A stretch of 41,635 nt of DNA, taken from the NCBI GenBank assembly GCA_947624355.1, contig CANQKI010000009.1, positions 1 to 41,635 of the forward strand, read 5' to 3'. Source of the DNA: an uncultured Clostridia bacterium (GTDB lineage Bacteria > Bacillota > Clostridia > Christensenellales > Aristaeellaceae). This document shows, one piece after another, positions 33,686 to 41,560 of this stretch. The position numbers and the translations under genes were made by a program. The stretch's first letter is position 1, and every line of letters starts with the position of its first letter. Under the pieces are notes generated by a model. That model was not told the DNA's origin, did not search any database, and was given only the letters and a program-made list of their open reading frames with translations.

Positions 33686-34531
33686 TTACAGCACGGTTTC
33701 CGCGTGCCGGGAGGCGTGGCAGCAGATATTCACTGCCACGGGCAGACCCGCAATGTGGGTGGGGGCAAAGCCGATATTCACCGCCAGGGCCGTGGTGCGG
33801 CCCCCAATGCCCGCCGGGCCGATGCCCAAGCGGTTGACGGCCGTCAACGCCCTTTGCTCCAGGGCGGCATAGCGGGCGTCTGGGTTCCGGCTGCCCACAG
33901 GCCGGGCGGTCATGCGCTTGGCGATGAGCGCCGCCTGCTCAAAATCGCCGCCCACCCCCACGCCCACAATCACGGGCGGGCAGGGATTGGGCCCGGCGTT
34001 TTTCACCGTTTCCACAATAAAATCCAGCACCCCCTGCTCCCCCGCGGACGGCGGGAGCATTTTGATTGCACTCATATTTTCGCTGCCGAAGCCCTTCGCC
34101 AGGGCCAGGATGTGCACCTGATCTCCGGGCACGATGCTGACATGCAGGATGGCCGGGGTGTTGTCCCCGGTGTTGGTACGGTCGAAAACCGGCTCCCGCA
34201 CCACGGACTTGCGCAGATACCCTTCCCGGTACGCCTGGCGCACGCCTTCCTGAATGGCCTCCTCAAAGCCGCCGCCTGTGAAGCGCACCTCCTGCCCCAC
34301 GTCCAGAAACAGCACGGCCATGCCCGTATCCTGGCAGATGGCCACGCGCTCGTCGTGGGCGATCCGGTAATTTTCCGCAAGCTGGGAAAGCACGGCTTTG
34401 CCCGCGGGAGATGGCTCGGCTTCACAGGCCCGGCAGACGGCCTCCGCAATATCCGGGCCGATATCGTAGTTGGCGGTGAAATACAGGCCGCGCACGGCGT
34501 CGGTCAGTTGGGATACGGGAATTTCCCGCAT
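33686..34531 (-). CDS. Class I fumarate hydratase alpha subunit (FumA/TtdA N-terminal type)
   Basis: A 281-aa protein of the iron-sulfur fumarase/tartrate dehydratase alpha family. Expected cluster cysteines are seen in ICQDTGMA (Cys66), PNPCPPV (Cys184) and NICCHASRH (Cys270 or 271); KGFGSENMSAIKML is also diagnostic. In two-subunit fumarases this part carries the 4Fe-4S cluster and works with a beta subunit of about 180 aa. The beta gene is not in this window: the upstream neighbour is tmcAL (17 nt away) and the downstream gene is convergent. GGAGGAAAC precedes the ATG. Confidence 0.9.
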   Translation of the reverse strand: MREIPVSQLTDAVRGLYFTANYDIGPDIAEAVCRACEAEPSPAGKAVLSQLAENYRIAHDERVAICQDTGMAVLFLDVGQEVRFTGGGFEEAIQEGVRQAYREGYLRKSVVREPVFDRTNTGDNTPAILHVSIVPGDQVHILALAKGFGSENMSAIKMLPPSAGEQGVLDFIVETVKNAGPNPCPPVIVGVGVGGDFEQAALIAKRMTARPVGSRNPDARYAALEQRALTAVNRLGIGPAGIGGRTTALAVNIGFAPTHIAGLPVAVNICCHASRHAETVL

Positions 34532-34548
34532 GGCTGTTTCCTCCTCAA

Positions 34549-35712
34549 TCAGTCAATGATGACGGGGCCCCGGCGGTAGGTGTCCCCCAGGGGCAGCCCG
34601 GCCCCGATGCGCCACAGTTCGTCCGCCCGGACGTCCAGGGCCATGTCCGTTGTTTTTGCGGGCCGGGTGACCAGGGGAAAATCCCCGTCCTGCCAGATTC
34701 GCAGCAGAGGCGCGGCGCTTTTTTTGAAACCCAGGATTCGGGCGCAGGCGGGGTGATCGGGCAGATCCTCCCGGGAAACGCCCATCAGGAGATGGCAGAG
34801 GGCCCGGCTGATGCGGCCCAGGGTGTAGCGCCGTGTCTTGACGGCGGCAAGCAGTTCTTCCCGGTTCTTTGCGGTCTTGGCGGCCTGTAATATCCGCTGC
34901 TCCAGCCCTTCGGATACGCCGGGCAGGCAGCGCAGGTCCTCGGGCGTCGCCGTCAGCAGCAGCCGGCGGAGCATCCTGTCCAGGGCTTCGGGCCGGAAAA
35001 TGGCGCCCGCTGCCACGGCCTTTTGAAGGAGCGGGCGGCACGGTTCGGGAACGCCGTCCAGGGCGGTTTGCCAGTCCCCCCGCAGGAGCGCCCCCCGCAG
35101 GGCGGAGGCGGAGGGCAGCTTTTCCGCTTCCCGGCCATGATACGCCCCCAGCCGGCGGACGGGGACGGGAACCAGGTCGCTGCCCGTCCGGATCAGCGCC
35201 CGGAGGTAGCATATTGCCAGGGCGTTGTTGGGCAGGGCCAGGATGGCGGCCTCGGGGCCCAGGCATTTTTCCAGGGCTTTGCCCGAGGCGGCGGCGTGGG
35301 AAAGACCCGCATTCAGCCCCTGCCGCAGGGCGCTTTCGAACCTGGCGTCCGGGGCTTCCAGCAGGGCCGCGGCCTCCTGCAGCAGCGCCGGATTGTCCGT
35401 TTCGCAGCCGAAGGACAGGTGCGTCACGTTTTCAAGGCGGCTCAGGATTTCCACGCCCCCCAAGGCGAATTTTTCCCCCTCCCGCACCGAAAAAGCATAG
35501 GGCAATTGGAGCACGACGTCCGCCCCGCCCCGCAGCGCCATTTCGGCCCGGGCGGGAGCGGGCAACAGGGCGGGCATGCCCCGCTGGGTGAAGCTGCCGC
35601 TCATGAGGCACACCACAAAATCGGCCTGGGCTGCCCGCTGGGCCTGCGCCAGGTGGTAAGCGTGGCCCTTGTGAAAGGGGTTGTATTCCGCAATGACCCC
35701 GCATACCCGCAC
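34549..35712 (-). CDS. tmcAL: tRNA(Met) cytidine acetate ligase
   Basis: A 387-aa protein of the TmcAL (YlbM) family, which uses acetate and ATP to form N4-acetylcytidine at the wobble position of elongator tRNA-Met. The nucleotidyltransferase start GVIAEYNPFHKGHAYHL is diagnostic, followed by LMSGSFTQRGMPAL, VVLQLPYAFSV and LPSASALRGAL. Length is typical. GTG start at 35712 with AAGGAGA about 10 nt upstream and a promoter close by. fumA-like alpha follows after 17 nt, so the two are co-transcribed despite unrelated functions. Confidence 0.9.
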   Translation of the reverse strand: MRVCGVIAEYNPFHKGHAYHLAQAQRAAQADFVVCLMSGSFTQRGMPALLPAPARAEMALRGGADVVLQLPYAFSVREGEKFALGGVEILSRLENVTHLSFGCETDNPALLQEAAALLEAPDARFESALRQGLNAGLSHAAASGKALEKCLGPEAAILALPNNALAICYLRALIRTGSDLVPVPVRRLGAYHGREAEKLPSASALRGALLRGDWQTALDGVPEPCRPLLQKAVAAGAIFRPEALDRMLRRLLLTATPEDLRCLPGVSEGLEQRILQAAKTAKNREELLAAVKTRRYTLGRISRALCHLLMGVSREDLPDHPACARILGFKKSAAPLLRIWQDGDFPLVTRPAKTTDMALDVRADELWRIGAGLPLGDTYRRGPVIID

Positions 35713-35751
35713 GGCGCATCTCTCCTTCGGTAACAGATTCTTTCATATATA

Positions 35752-35780
35752 ATTATAACTTACGCCGCGGCAGGCCGCAA
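35752..35780 (-). promoter_or_regulatory. Promoter for tmcAL
   Basis: Minus strand: TTGCGG (35780-35775), a 17-nt spacer and TATAAT (35757-35752), about 40 bp before the GTG. Confidence 0.6.
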
Positions 35781-35841
35781 GCCCCAATCGGCATATGCGG
35801 AAATGGACGGATAAGTTTTGGATAAACCAGATGATAAGCGG

Positions 35842-35870
35842 TAGATTTCTTCTCATTCCGGAGGTATAAT
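35842..35870 (+). promoter_or_regulatory. Probable promoter for the methyltransferase cluster
   Basis: A perfect TATAAT at 35865-35870, with TAGATT (35842-35847) as a poor -35 at 17 nt. It lies 48 bp before the ATG at 35919. Confidence 0.45.
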
Positions 35871-35918
35871 GGAAAATGTCGGCGGGCGGCCGTACATTGT
35901 TTCGGGAGGTTGGTTTCG

Positions 35919-36671
35919 ATGAAGGATTACAGCAGGCAGAACAAAGCAGCCTGGGAATACAACGCTTATGAATTTTGGGTAAAGACATCCGGAAAACCGG
36001 CAGATCGCGCAAAAAAAGATATGGAAAACCCGATCAGGGCGCTGAAGCGTTATGCCGATTATTTTGATCGCTATGATCACGTAAAGGTTGCCAATATTTG
36101 CGGATCCTGCGGAAAGAAAGCCATCCCGTTGGCATTGCTTGGCGCGGAGGTAACAATATTTGATATATCTGAGGACAATAAAAGATATGCTTTGGAAGCG
36201 GCGGAGGCGGCGCATGTCCATATTGGTTTTGAAGTTTGCGATATACTTGAAATCGACATGAAAAAATATGAAAGCTGTTTCGACGTTGTGTTTATGGAAG
36301 GCGGCGTTCTTCATTATTTTCACGACATCCATGAATTCATGAAAATCATGTATTCGCTCCTGAAACCGGGCGGAAAAATGATATGCAGCGATTTTCATCC
36401 GTTTACAAAAATAGCGGACACTTTGAAACTGGAGCAGCCCACCATGAGCTATTTTTCAACGGAAATCTTTGAAGGAGAAATGGCGCACGCCCGCTTTTTT
36501 GATGAAGAGATTCGGCGCCAGATGCCGAAATGCAGCTACAGGAAATATACCGTCAGCGAGATTATCAATTCAATCATTCAAAATGGCTTTTGCTTAAAAC
36601 GCTTTGACGAGCATCCATCCTGGGAAAACGAAAGGCTGCCGGGTGAGTTTACCGCCGTTGCAATCAAATAG
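35919..36671 (+). CDS. Class I SAM-dependent methyltransferase
   Basis: A 250-aa methyltransferase starting MKDYSRQNKAAWEYNAYEFW, a common start in this clade. Motif I is unusual but recognisable as VANICGSCGKKAIPLALLG, strand 2 as VTIFDISEDN, then VFMEGGVLHYF and LKPGGKMICSDFHPF. Substrate unknown. ATG 35919 has GGGAGG 9 nt upstream; a TTG at 35910 is less likely. First of three plus-strand genes with visibly more A/T-rich codons than the flanking genes, which suggests later acquisition. Confidence 0.85.
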   Translation: MKDYSRQNKAAWEYNAYEFWVKTSGKPADRAKKDMENPIRALKRYADYFDRYDHVKVANICGSCGKKAIPLALLGAEVTIFDISEDNKRYALEAAEAAHVHIGFEVCDILEIDMKKYESCFDVVFMEGGVLHYFHDIHEFMKIMYSLLKPGGKMICSDFHPFTKIADTLKLEQPTMSYFSTEIFEGEMAHARFFDEEIRRQMPKCSYRKYTVSEIINSIIQNGFCLKRFDEHPSWENERLPGEFTAVAIK

Positions 36672-36712
36672 GTCATTCCAAGAAGAACAGATATGAAGGA
36701 GAAACACACACA

Positions 36713-37228
36713 ATGCTTTTTATCAGGAACCTGGAAACGCCAAGATTGATCATTCGTTCCTGGCGGAAGTCCGATAAAGACTTTACGCTGTCCCTGTGGG
36801 GAGACAAGGAAAACGGAAAGTATATGAGCGACCCGGTCTTTGAGAACATGGATGAAGCGTATCTCAAATGCGTTGACGAGATGGAAGACAACCCGGAGGG
36901 ATATTATCTGCTTGTTGAATGGAAAGCGGATCACACGCCTGTCGGCACCTGCTGCATATTCCCTGAAAACGGGAATTACGATATCGGGTACTGCATTGCA
37001 AAAGACCATTGGAAAGAAGGCCTCGGCACCGAAGTGGTCGACGCTGTCATTCGCTGGGTAAAGGCGGAAGGCGGCAGGTCCGTCACGGCAGAAGTGGCGG
37101 ATCTCAATCTTGCGTCGGTTGCGCTTCTTCGCAAATTCGGGTTTTCAGCGGACAGAAAAACGCGCTATAAAAAATGGGGAGAAGAAACCTGGTTTGACGC
37201 CCATGATTATAAGCTGAACTTAGCGTGA
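36713..37228 (+). CDS. GNAT N-acetyltransferase
   Basis: A 171-aa GNAT enzyme of the RimJ/RimL-like type. It starts with LETPRLIIRSW and has IGYCIAKDHWKEGLGTEVV as the acetyl-CoA loop region and LASVALLRKFGF near the end. Acceptor unknown. AAGGAG lies about 11 nt before the ATG. It follows the methyltransferase after 41 nt and shares its lower GC content, so the two are likely co-transcribed. Confidence 0.85.
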   Translation: MLFIRNLETPRLIIRSWRKSDKDFTLSLWGDKENGKYMSDPVFENMDEAYLKCVDEMEDNPEGYYLLVEWKADHTPVGTCCIFPENGNYDIGYCIAKDHWKEGLGTEVVDAVIRWVKAEGGRSVTAEVADLNLASVALLRKFGFSADRKTRYKKWGEETWFDAHDYKLNLA

Positions 37229-37313
37229 GCGTTCAAATTCACACAACCAGATTCCTGCTTGCCGGGATTTACAGAGAGAAAAAATCAGGACATGCACCCG
37301 AAGGAGGGGTACT

Positions 37314-37988
37314 TTGAACACGTTGACTTTGGAGGCCATTACAGAAATTCGCGCGCTCAGCGAAACAGCGCCACAGGGAAAGCACATTGTCACGGGCGAT
37401 ATTCGCAGATTATCGGCAAGGCTTTTCCGCAAAATTGGGAATCGGGAAATCAATAACGTTCTTGCACTTTGCGAGGAATTGCTTTTACAGCACGACTGGG
37501 CGCTTAGCGTAATCGCCTATGATTGGGCGTACCGTGTGAGGAAGCAGTATCATGCGGAAACCTACGGGACTTTTTTTGGATGGCTGAAAAAGTACGTGCG
37601 TGGATGGGGCGACTGCGACGATTTCTGCACCCATGCGTTTGGAGAATTGCTGAAGAACCGCAAAGAACTGTTTTCATCCGTTCTTGAATGGACGAAAGAC
37701 GAGGATTTTTGGGTGCGACGGGCTTCCGCAGTGGTTCTGATTCCTGCGATTCTCCATAACGATTATCACGGTATTTCTCCGTTCATGATTTCCGACGCGC
37801 TTCTATGTGACAGCCATGAGCTTGTATTAAAAGGCTATGGGTGGATGCTGAAATGTTATTCACAAATTGAGCCGGAAACCGTGAAGAAATATTTAATCGA
37901 CCGTCACGCCGTTATGCCGCGCGTCGCGTTTCGCTATGCGCTGGAAAAATACGACGCGGAAACGCGCAATATGCTGTTAAAATTGTGA
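37314..37988 (+). CDS. AlkD-like DNA alkylation repair protein
   Basis: A 224-aa all-helical HEAT-repeat-like protein of the AlkD family, DNA glycosylases that remove bulky or cationic N3/N7 alkylated bases. Family landmarks are YDWAYRVRKQY, WGDCDDFCTHAFG (containing the likely catalytic aspartate) and DEDFWVRRASAVVLI. TTG start at 37314 with AAGGAGG 6 nt upstream. It belongs to the lower-GC trio with the methyltransferase and GNAT genes. The assignment to AlkD is good at family level; activity is inferred. Confidence 0.8.
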   Translation: MNTLTLEAITEIRALSETAPQGKHIVTGDIRRLSARLFRKIGNREINNVLALCEELLLQHDWALSVIAYDWAYRVRKQYHAETYGTFFGWLKKYVRGWGDCDDFCTHAFGELLKNRKELFSSVLEWTKDEDFWVRRASAVVLIPAILHNDYHGISPFMISDALLCDSHELVLKGYGWMLKCYSQIEPETVKKYLIDRHAVMPRVAFRYALEKYDAETRNMLLKL

Positions 37989-37990
37989 GA

Positions 37991-38009
37991 GGGAAGTTGA
38001 AAACTTCCC
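37991..38009 (+). terminator. Hairpin after the AlkD-like gene
   Basis: GGGAAGTT (37991-37998) pairs with AACTTCCC with a GAA loop. Only a short, broken T-rich stretch follows (ATTTGCCTATTTG), so it is a weak terminator. Small CGGCG/CGCCG and CAGCGC/GCGCTG hairpins follow before the next gene. Confidence 0.5.
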
Positions 38010-38122
38010 ATTTGCCTATTTGTCAGCCTGCAAAATTGATAACGGGATGAAGCGGCGATGCGCCGAACTGCCAGCGCGATGGCGCTGCAATCCTTGCAAA
38101 AGCCGGAAGGGAGAGAAACAGC

Positions 38123-38947
38123 ATGGAAAACCGTCCCATGATCCGCGTCGGCAAACGGAACAATATCTATCAGCGCGTCATGGTGCTCAAGACCAACCGC
38201 TACAAGCGGAACGATTATCAGGAATTTTTTGTGGAGGGCGTGCACAATATCCGGCTGGCCCTGAAATACGGCTGGCAGGTGAAACACTGGATTGCGAAGG
38301 AAGGGACGCTCTCCTCCTGGGCGCGGGAAATGCTGGGAACGGTGGAAACGGAAGGCAACTATTGCTTTTCGGACGAGCTGATGCGGGAAATCACCGAACG
38401 CACGGACGGCTCCGAATTGACGGCGGTTTTCAAAATGCGCAGGCAGACGGTGGAGCCCGCCGAAAACCCCTTCATCATCCTCTTTGACCGGCCCTCCCGG
38501 AAGGGGAATTTGGGCACCATCCTGCGTTCCGCAGACGCCTTTGGCTGCGACGGCGTCATCGTCACCGGGCACGGCGTGGATATATACGACCCCGAGGTGC
38601 TGAGCGCCTCCATGGGCTCCTTCTTCGCCGTCAAAACGGAGCGGCTGGACAGCAACCGGGAAATTGAGGAACGGCTGCGGAATCTCAAAGCCCGTTTCCC
38701 CGATCTTTCCCTTGTGGCCACCACGGAGACGGGCAGCGTGTCCATCCGGGATTACGATTTCACCAAACCTACCGTGCTGCTGCTGGGCAACGAGGCCGAC
38801 GGCCTGAGCCGTTTTTACCTGGATATCAGCGATGCGTCTGTCCGCATTCCCATGGTGGGGGAGGCCACGTCCTTCAATGTGGCCAACGCCGCTTCCATTT
38901 TTATGTACGAAGCGTTTACCCAGCGCCGGGGCGCAATTGTTTCATAA
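38123..38947 (+). CDS. TrmH/SpoU family RNA 2'-O-methyltransferase
   Basis: A 274-aa SPOUT methyltransferase. The three knot motifs are present: PSRKGNLGTILRSADAFG, LLLGNEADGLS and RIPMVGEATSFNVANAASI. The N-terminal part (about 25-110, FFVEGVHNIRLAL) resembles the SpoU substrate-binding domain that holds RNA. The family methylates ribose 2'-OH in rRNA or tRNA; the exact target cannot be told. AAGGGAG lies about 10 nt before the ATG. GC content returns to the local norm here. It is followed by the mgtE promoter. Confidence 0.9.
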   Translation: MENRPMIRVGKRNNIYQRVMVLKTNRYKRNDYQEFFVEGVHNIRLALKYGWQVKHWIAKEGTLSSWAREMLGTVETEGNYCFSDELMREITERTDGSELTAVFKMRRQTVEPAENPFIILFDRPSRKGNLGTILRSADAFGCDGVIVTGHGVDIYDPEVLSASMGSFFAVKTERLDSNREIEERLRNLKARFPDLSLVATTETGSVSIRDYDFTKPTVLLLGNEADGLSRFYLDISDASVRIPMVGEATSFNVANAASIFMYEAFTQRRGAIVS

Positions 38948-38975
38948 TTCTAAAATTAATTTTTGCCGGCCAAAA

Positions 38976-39008
38976 CCCTTTGACAAAGGGAAATTTTGCG
39001 CATATACT
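38976..39008 (+). promoter_or_regulatory. mgtE promoter with palindrome over the -35
   Basis: A perfect TTGACA (38980-38985), 17-nt spacer and TATACT (39003-39008). The -35 lies inside a palindrome, CCCTTTgacAAAGGG (38976-38990), which could be an operator. Transcription would start near 39015, giving an unusually long leader of about 260 nt. Confidence 0.75.
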
Positions 39009-39038
39009 GAAACCGGAAGACAGAAAACAGGAGGTGAC

Positions 39039-39153
39039 ATGCCATGGGCGACGGCGATAGATGTCCGGCGGGCGAAGCTGTGCCGCGATCGAGCGCGCGC
39101 CCGTTGGCGCGCCACTGAGCGGTTGACATAGCTTTCCTGCCCGTTGGAGGCAT
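39039..39153 (+). other. Structured mRNA leader of mgtE
   Basis: Distant segments pair in nested order: ATGCC (39039-39043) with GGCAT (39149-39153); GGGC (39046-39049) with GCCC (39139-39142); GAAGCT (39074-39079) with AGCTTTC (39130-39136); CCGC (39083-39086) with GCGG (39119-39122); and GCGCGCC/GGCGCGC (39095-39112) at the tip. I do not recognise it as the M-box, whose conserved segments are missing, nor as yybP-ykoY. A metal-sensing or translation-coupled attenuator is inferred from its position. Confidence 0.5.
39044..39118 (+). CDS. Possible 24-aa leader peptide upstream of mgtE
   Basis: AGGAGGTGA (39029-39037), an ideal ribosome site, precedes this ATG by 9 nt. The peptide runs MGDGDRCPAGEAVPRSSARP and then LARH: acidic residues at the start, prolines, then arginines. 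Its stop codon falls inside the structured leader, so ribosome progress would decide how the RNA folds. An overlapping frame from ATG 39039 (30 codons) is possible but sits only 4 nt from the site. Whether it is translated is unknown. Confidence 0.4.
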   Translation: MGDGDRCPAGEAVPRSSARPLARH

Positions 39154-39276
39154 CCAATACGTCGTTTACCGGAGGTCCGTTCGTTTGCATACCGCAGGGA
39201 AAGGGCTTTTTTGCGTGTGTGCGCGGCGGAAATTGGACGCTGGGTCATTCAAAACGGGAAAGGAGAGGTGAGTCCC

Positions 39277-40629
39277 ATGGAATGGGAAGCCATTGAAGCG
39301 CGGCTGAACGCCCTGCTGGAGGCTGGCCGCCACGGGGAAATGCGCGGGGCGATGATGATGCTCAACGTGGTCGATATCGCCCAGTACATGGAAAAACTGG
39401 ACAAGGAAAAACTGTTGCTGGTGTTTCGGATTCTGCCCAAGGATATTTCTTCCGACGTATTCACCTATATGTCCCCCGAGCAGAAGCAGCTGCTCATTGA
39501 ATCCATCGGGGATCAGGAAATCAGTACCCTGATCGACAATATGTTCCTGGACGACGCGGTGGACTTTCTGGAGGAACTGCCCGCCGGGGTGGTGCGCAGG
39601 GTGCTGCAGAGCGCGCCCGTGGAAAAACGCAACCTGATCAACCAGTTCCTGCGCTATCCCGAAAATTCCGCCGGCTCCATCATGACCATCGAGTACCTGG
39701 AGTTCCACACGGGCACCACGGTGGAAAAAGCCATGGAGATTATCCGGAAGGTGGGCCTGGATAAGGAAACGATTTATACATTATATATCATCGACGAGGC
39801 CAGGCGGTTGGTTGGCACCCTGGCCCTCCGTAAAATGATTCTGGCCCCTCAGGACGCGCTGCTGGACGACCTGATGAACAAAAACCCCGTTTCCGTCTGC
39901 ACCACCGACGACCAGGAAAAGGTGGCCGATACCGTGCGTCGCTACGACGTGATGGCCATTCCCGTGGTGGATAAGGAAAACAGGCTGGTGGGCATCATCA
40001 CAGCGGACGACGTGATGGACGTCATCGAAGACGAAAACACCGAGGACATTGAAAAGATGGCCGCCCTGACGCCTTCGGAGGACGAATACCTGCGCACGTC
40101 CCCCTTCCGCCTGTTCTTAAACCGCATTCCCTGGCTGCTTCTTCTGGCCGTGGTGGCGATTTTTACCGGCATGATCATTGAGAATTACGAGGGCCTGCTC
40201 AAGAACGCCAGCGTGGTGCTCACCGCCTGCATCCCCATGCTGATGGACGCGGGGGGCAACTGCGGCGCCCAGGCCTCTACCCTGATGATCCGCGGTCTGG
40301 CGCTGGGGGAAATCCAGCTTCGGGATATTTTCAAGATCCTGTGGAAGGAATTCCGGGTGGGCCTGCTGGTAGGTTTGGCACTTTTCCTGTTTACATTGGC
40401 CCGGGTGCTGGTGGTGAACCAGGCGTCCTTCCTGGTGGCGCTGGTGGTGGCGTCTTCCCTGTACCTGACCGTTATTATCGCAAAGCTCATCGGCTGCAGT
40501 CTGCCCCTCTTGGCCAAGCGCGTGGGGCTGGACCCTGCCCTGATGGCCAGCCCCCTCATCACCACGCTGGTGGACGCCACGTCCCTGATGATCTACTTCA
40601 ACATCGCCACGCTTGTACTGAGGCTGTAA
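39277..40629 (+). CDS. mgtE: MgtE-type magnesium transporter
   Basis: A 450-aa magnesium channel/transporter of standard length: N-terminal helical domain (about 1-125, MEWEAIEARLNALL onward), two CBS domains (about 130-250, ending VGIITADDVMDVIEDENTEDIEKM), plug helix and five membrane helices (about 275-450). The pore-helix motif PMLMDAGGNCGAQAST is intact, with the magnesium-binding Asp and Asn. Start: ATG 39277, with AAGGAGAGG upstream; the frame is open earlier but enters the leader. Its leader carries a short ORF and strong structure, so translation or readthrough is probably regulated. The next gene begins 5 nt after its stop. Confidence 0.95.
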   Translation: MEWEAIEARLNALLEAGRHGEMRGAMMMLNVVDIAQYMEKLDKEKLLLVFRILPKDISSDVFTYMSPEQKQLLIESIGDQEISTLIDNMFLDDAVDFLEELPAGVVRRVLQSAPVEKRNLINQFLRYPENSAGSIMTIEYLEFHTGTTVEKAMEIIRKVGLDKETIYTLYIIDEARRLVGTLALRKMILAPQDALLDDLMNKNPVSVCTTDDQEKVADTVRRYDVMAIPVVDKENRLVGIITADDVMDVIEDENTEDIEKMAALTPSEDEYLRTSPFRLFLNRIPWLLLLAVVAIFTGMIIENYEGLLKNASVVLTACIPMLMDAGGNCGAQASTLMIRGLALGEIQLRDIFKILWKEFRVGLLVGLALFLFTLARVLVVNQASFLVALVVASSLYLTVIIAKLIGCSLPLLAKRVGLDPALMASPLITTLVDATSLMIYFNIATLVLRL

Positions 40630-40633
40630 TATA

Positions 40634-41407
40634 ATGAAGGAAGTTTTTGATTCCCTGCTGCCCCGGCTGCGGGCCATGCCCGGCCGAGTCAGCCTGTATG
40701 CCAAGGATCTGACGACGGGGGAGACCTGCGCCTGTCAGGAGAAGCTGCCCCTGGTGGCCGCCAGCGTTATCAAACTGCCCATTCTGGTGGAGGCCTTCCG
40801 GCAGGAGCAGGACGGCCTGCTTTCCATGGACGAGATGTTCCGCATCAGCCCGGAGGATAAGCTGCCCTCCTGCGGGGCGCTGACGTATCTCCACGATGGT
40901 ATTGGGGTGACGCTGCGGGATCTGTGCACCCTCATGATTATCCTCAGCGACAATACGGCCACCAACCTGCTCATCCGCCGCTTGGGCATGGACGCAATCA
41001 ATCAAACGGCTCAAAGTCTGGGCCTGCAGGAAACGGTCCTTCGCCGGAAGCTGTTTGACGCGGCGGCTTCGGGCAAGGGCATCCAGAACACCGTCAGCGC
41101 CCGGGACATGGGCGCCCTGCTGGAACGCATTTTTCGGGGGCAGTGCGTTTCCCCGGCCGCCGACGGGCAAATGCTGAAGATTCTTTCCGATCAGCGGCTG
41201 AATGGCAAAATGCCCTTCTTCCTGCATGATTATACCATTGCCCACAAGACGGGCGAGGACGACGGCATCACCCACGACGTGGGCATCGTGCTGGGGGACC
41301 GTCCCATGATCCTTTGCTTCCTGGCAAATGAAACGAATGTTCCCCAGTTCGAGCGCTTCATTCAGGAGGCCGCCGCCGCGTTTGTCTTTTCAGCGGAGAG
41401 GGAATAA
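40634..41407 (+). CDS. Class A beta-lactamase-fold serine hydrolase
   Basis: A 257-aa protein with the serine-hydrolase signatures in order: SVIK (Ser44 to Lys47), SDN (105-107) and KTG (205-207). The omega-loop ExxxN of true class A beta-lactamases is not visible in RRKLFDAAASGKGIQN, so efficient penicillin hydrolysis is doubtful. No signal peptide either: the protein starts MKEVFDSLLPRLRAMPGRVS, so it appears cytoplasmic. Beta-lactamase-related hydrolases of this kind are frequent in Clostridia and their substrates are unknown. The ATG lies 5 nt after mgtE, with GAGG about 11 nt upstream inside mgtE, so they are co-transcribed. Confidence 0.85.
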   Translation: MKEVFDSLLPRLRAMPGRVSLYAKDLTTGETCACQEKLPLVAASVIKLPILVEAFRQEQDGLLSMDEMFRISPEDKLPSCGALTYLHDGIGVTLRDLCTLMIILSDNTATNLLIRRLGMDAINQTAQSLGLQETVLRRKLFDAAASGKGIQNTVSARDMGALLERIFRGQCVSPAADGQMLKILSDQRLNGKMPFFLHDYTIAHKTGEDDGITHDVGIVLGDRPMILCFLANETNVPQFERFIQEAAAAFVFSAERE

Positions 41408-41465
41408 GGGCGTTTTGTGCATGAATTTGGGACGGAACACGATATCCTGTGCTTTGACGGAAGAA

Positions 41466-41560
41466 AACCATTTTGCGGAAAAAAAGCGAAAAAAGATGCG
41501 AAAAAAAGGAAAAAAGTTTTAAAAAAGGTGTTGACAAAGAGGAGAGAGATGTGATAACAT
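41466..41560 (+). promoter_or_regulatory. Probable rRNA operon promoter with A-rich upstream element
   Basis: TTGACA (41531-41536), 18-nt spacer and TAACAT (41555-41560), preceded by a long A-run region (41475-41527) like an UP element. This arrangement is typical of Firmicute rRNA operons. Confidence 0.7.

Noticed and set aside
39029-39276. M-box or yybP-ykoY riboswitch before mgtE
   Set aside because: The conserved AGGTGAGGCTCCT and CTGCTGCCC segments of the M-box and the GGGGAGTAG of yybP-ykoY are not present. I keep it as an unassigned structured leader.
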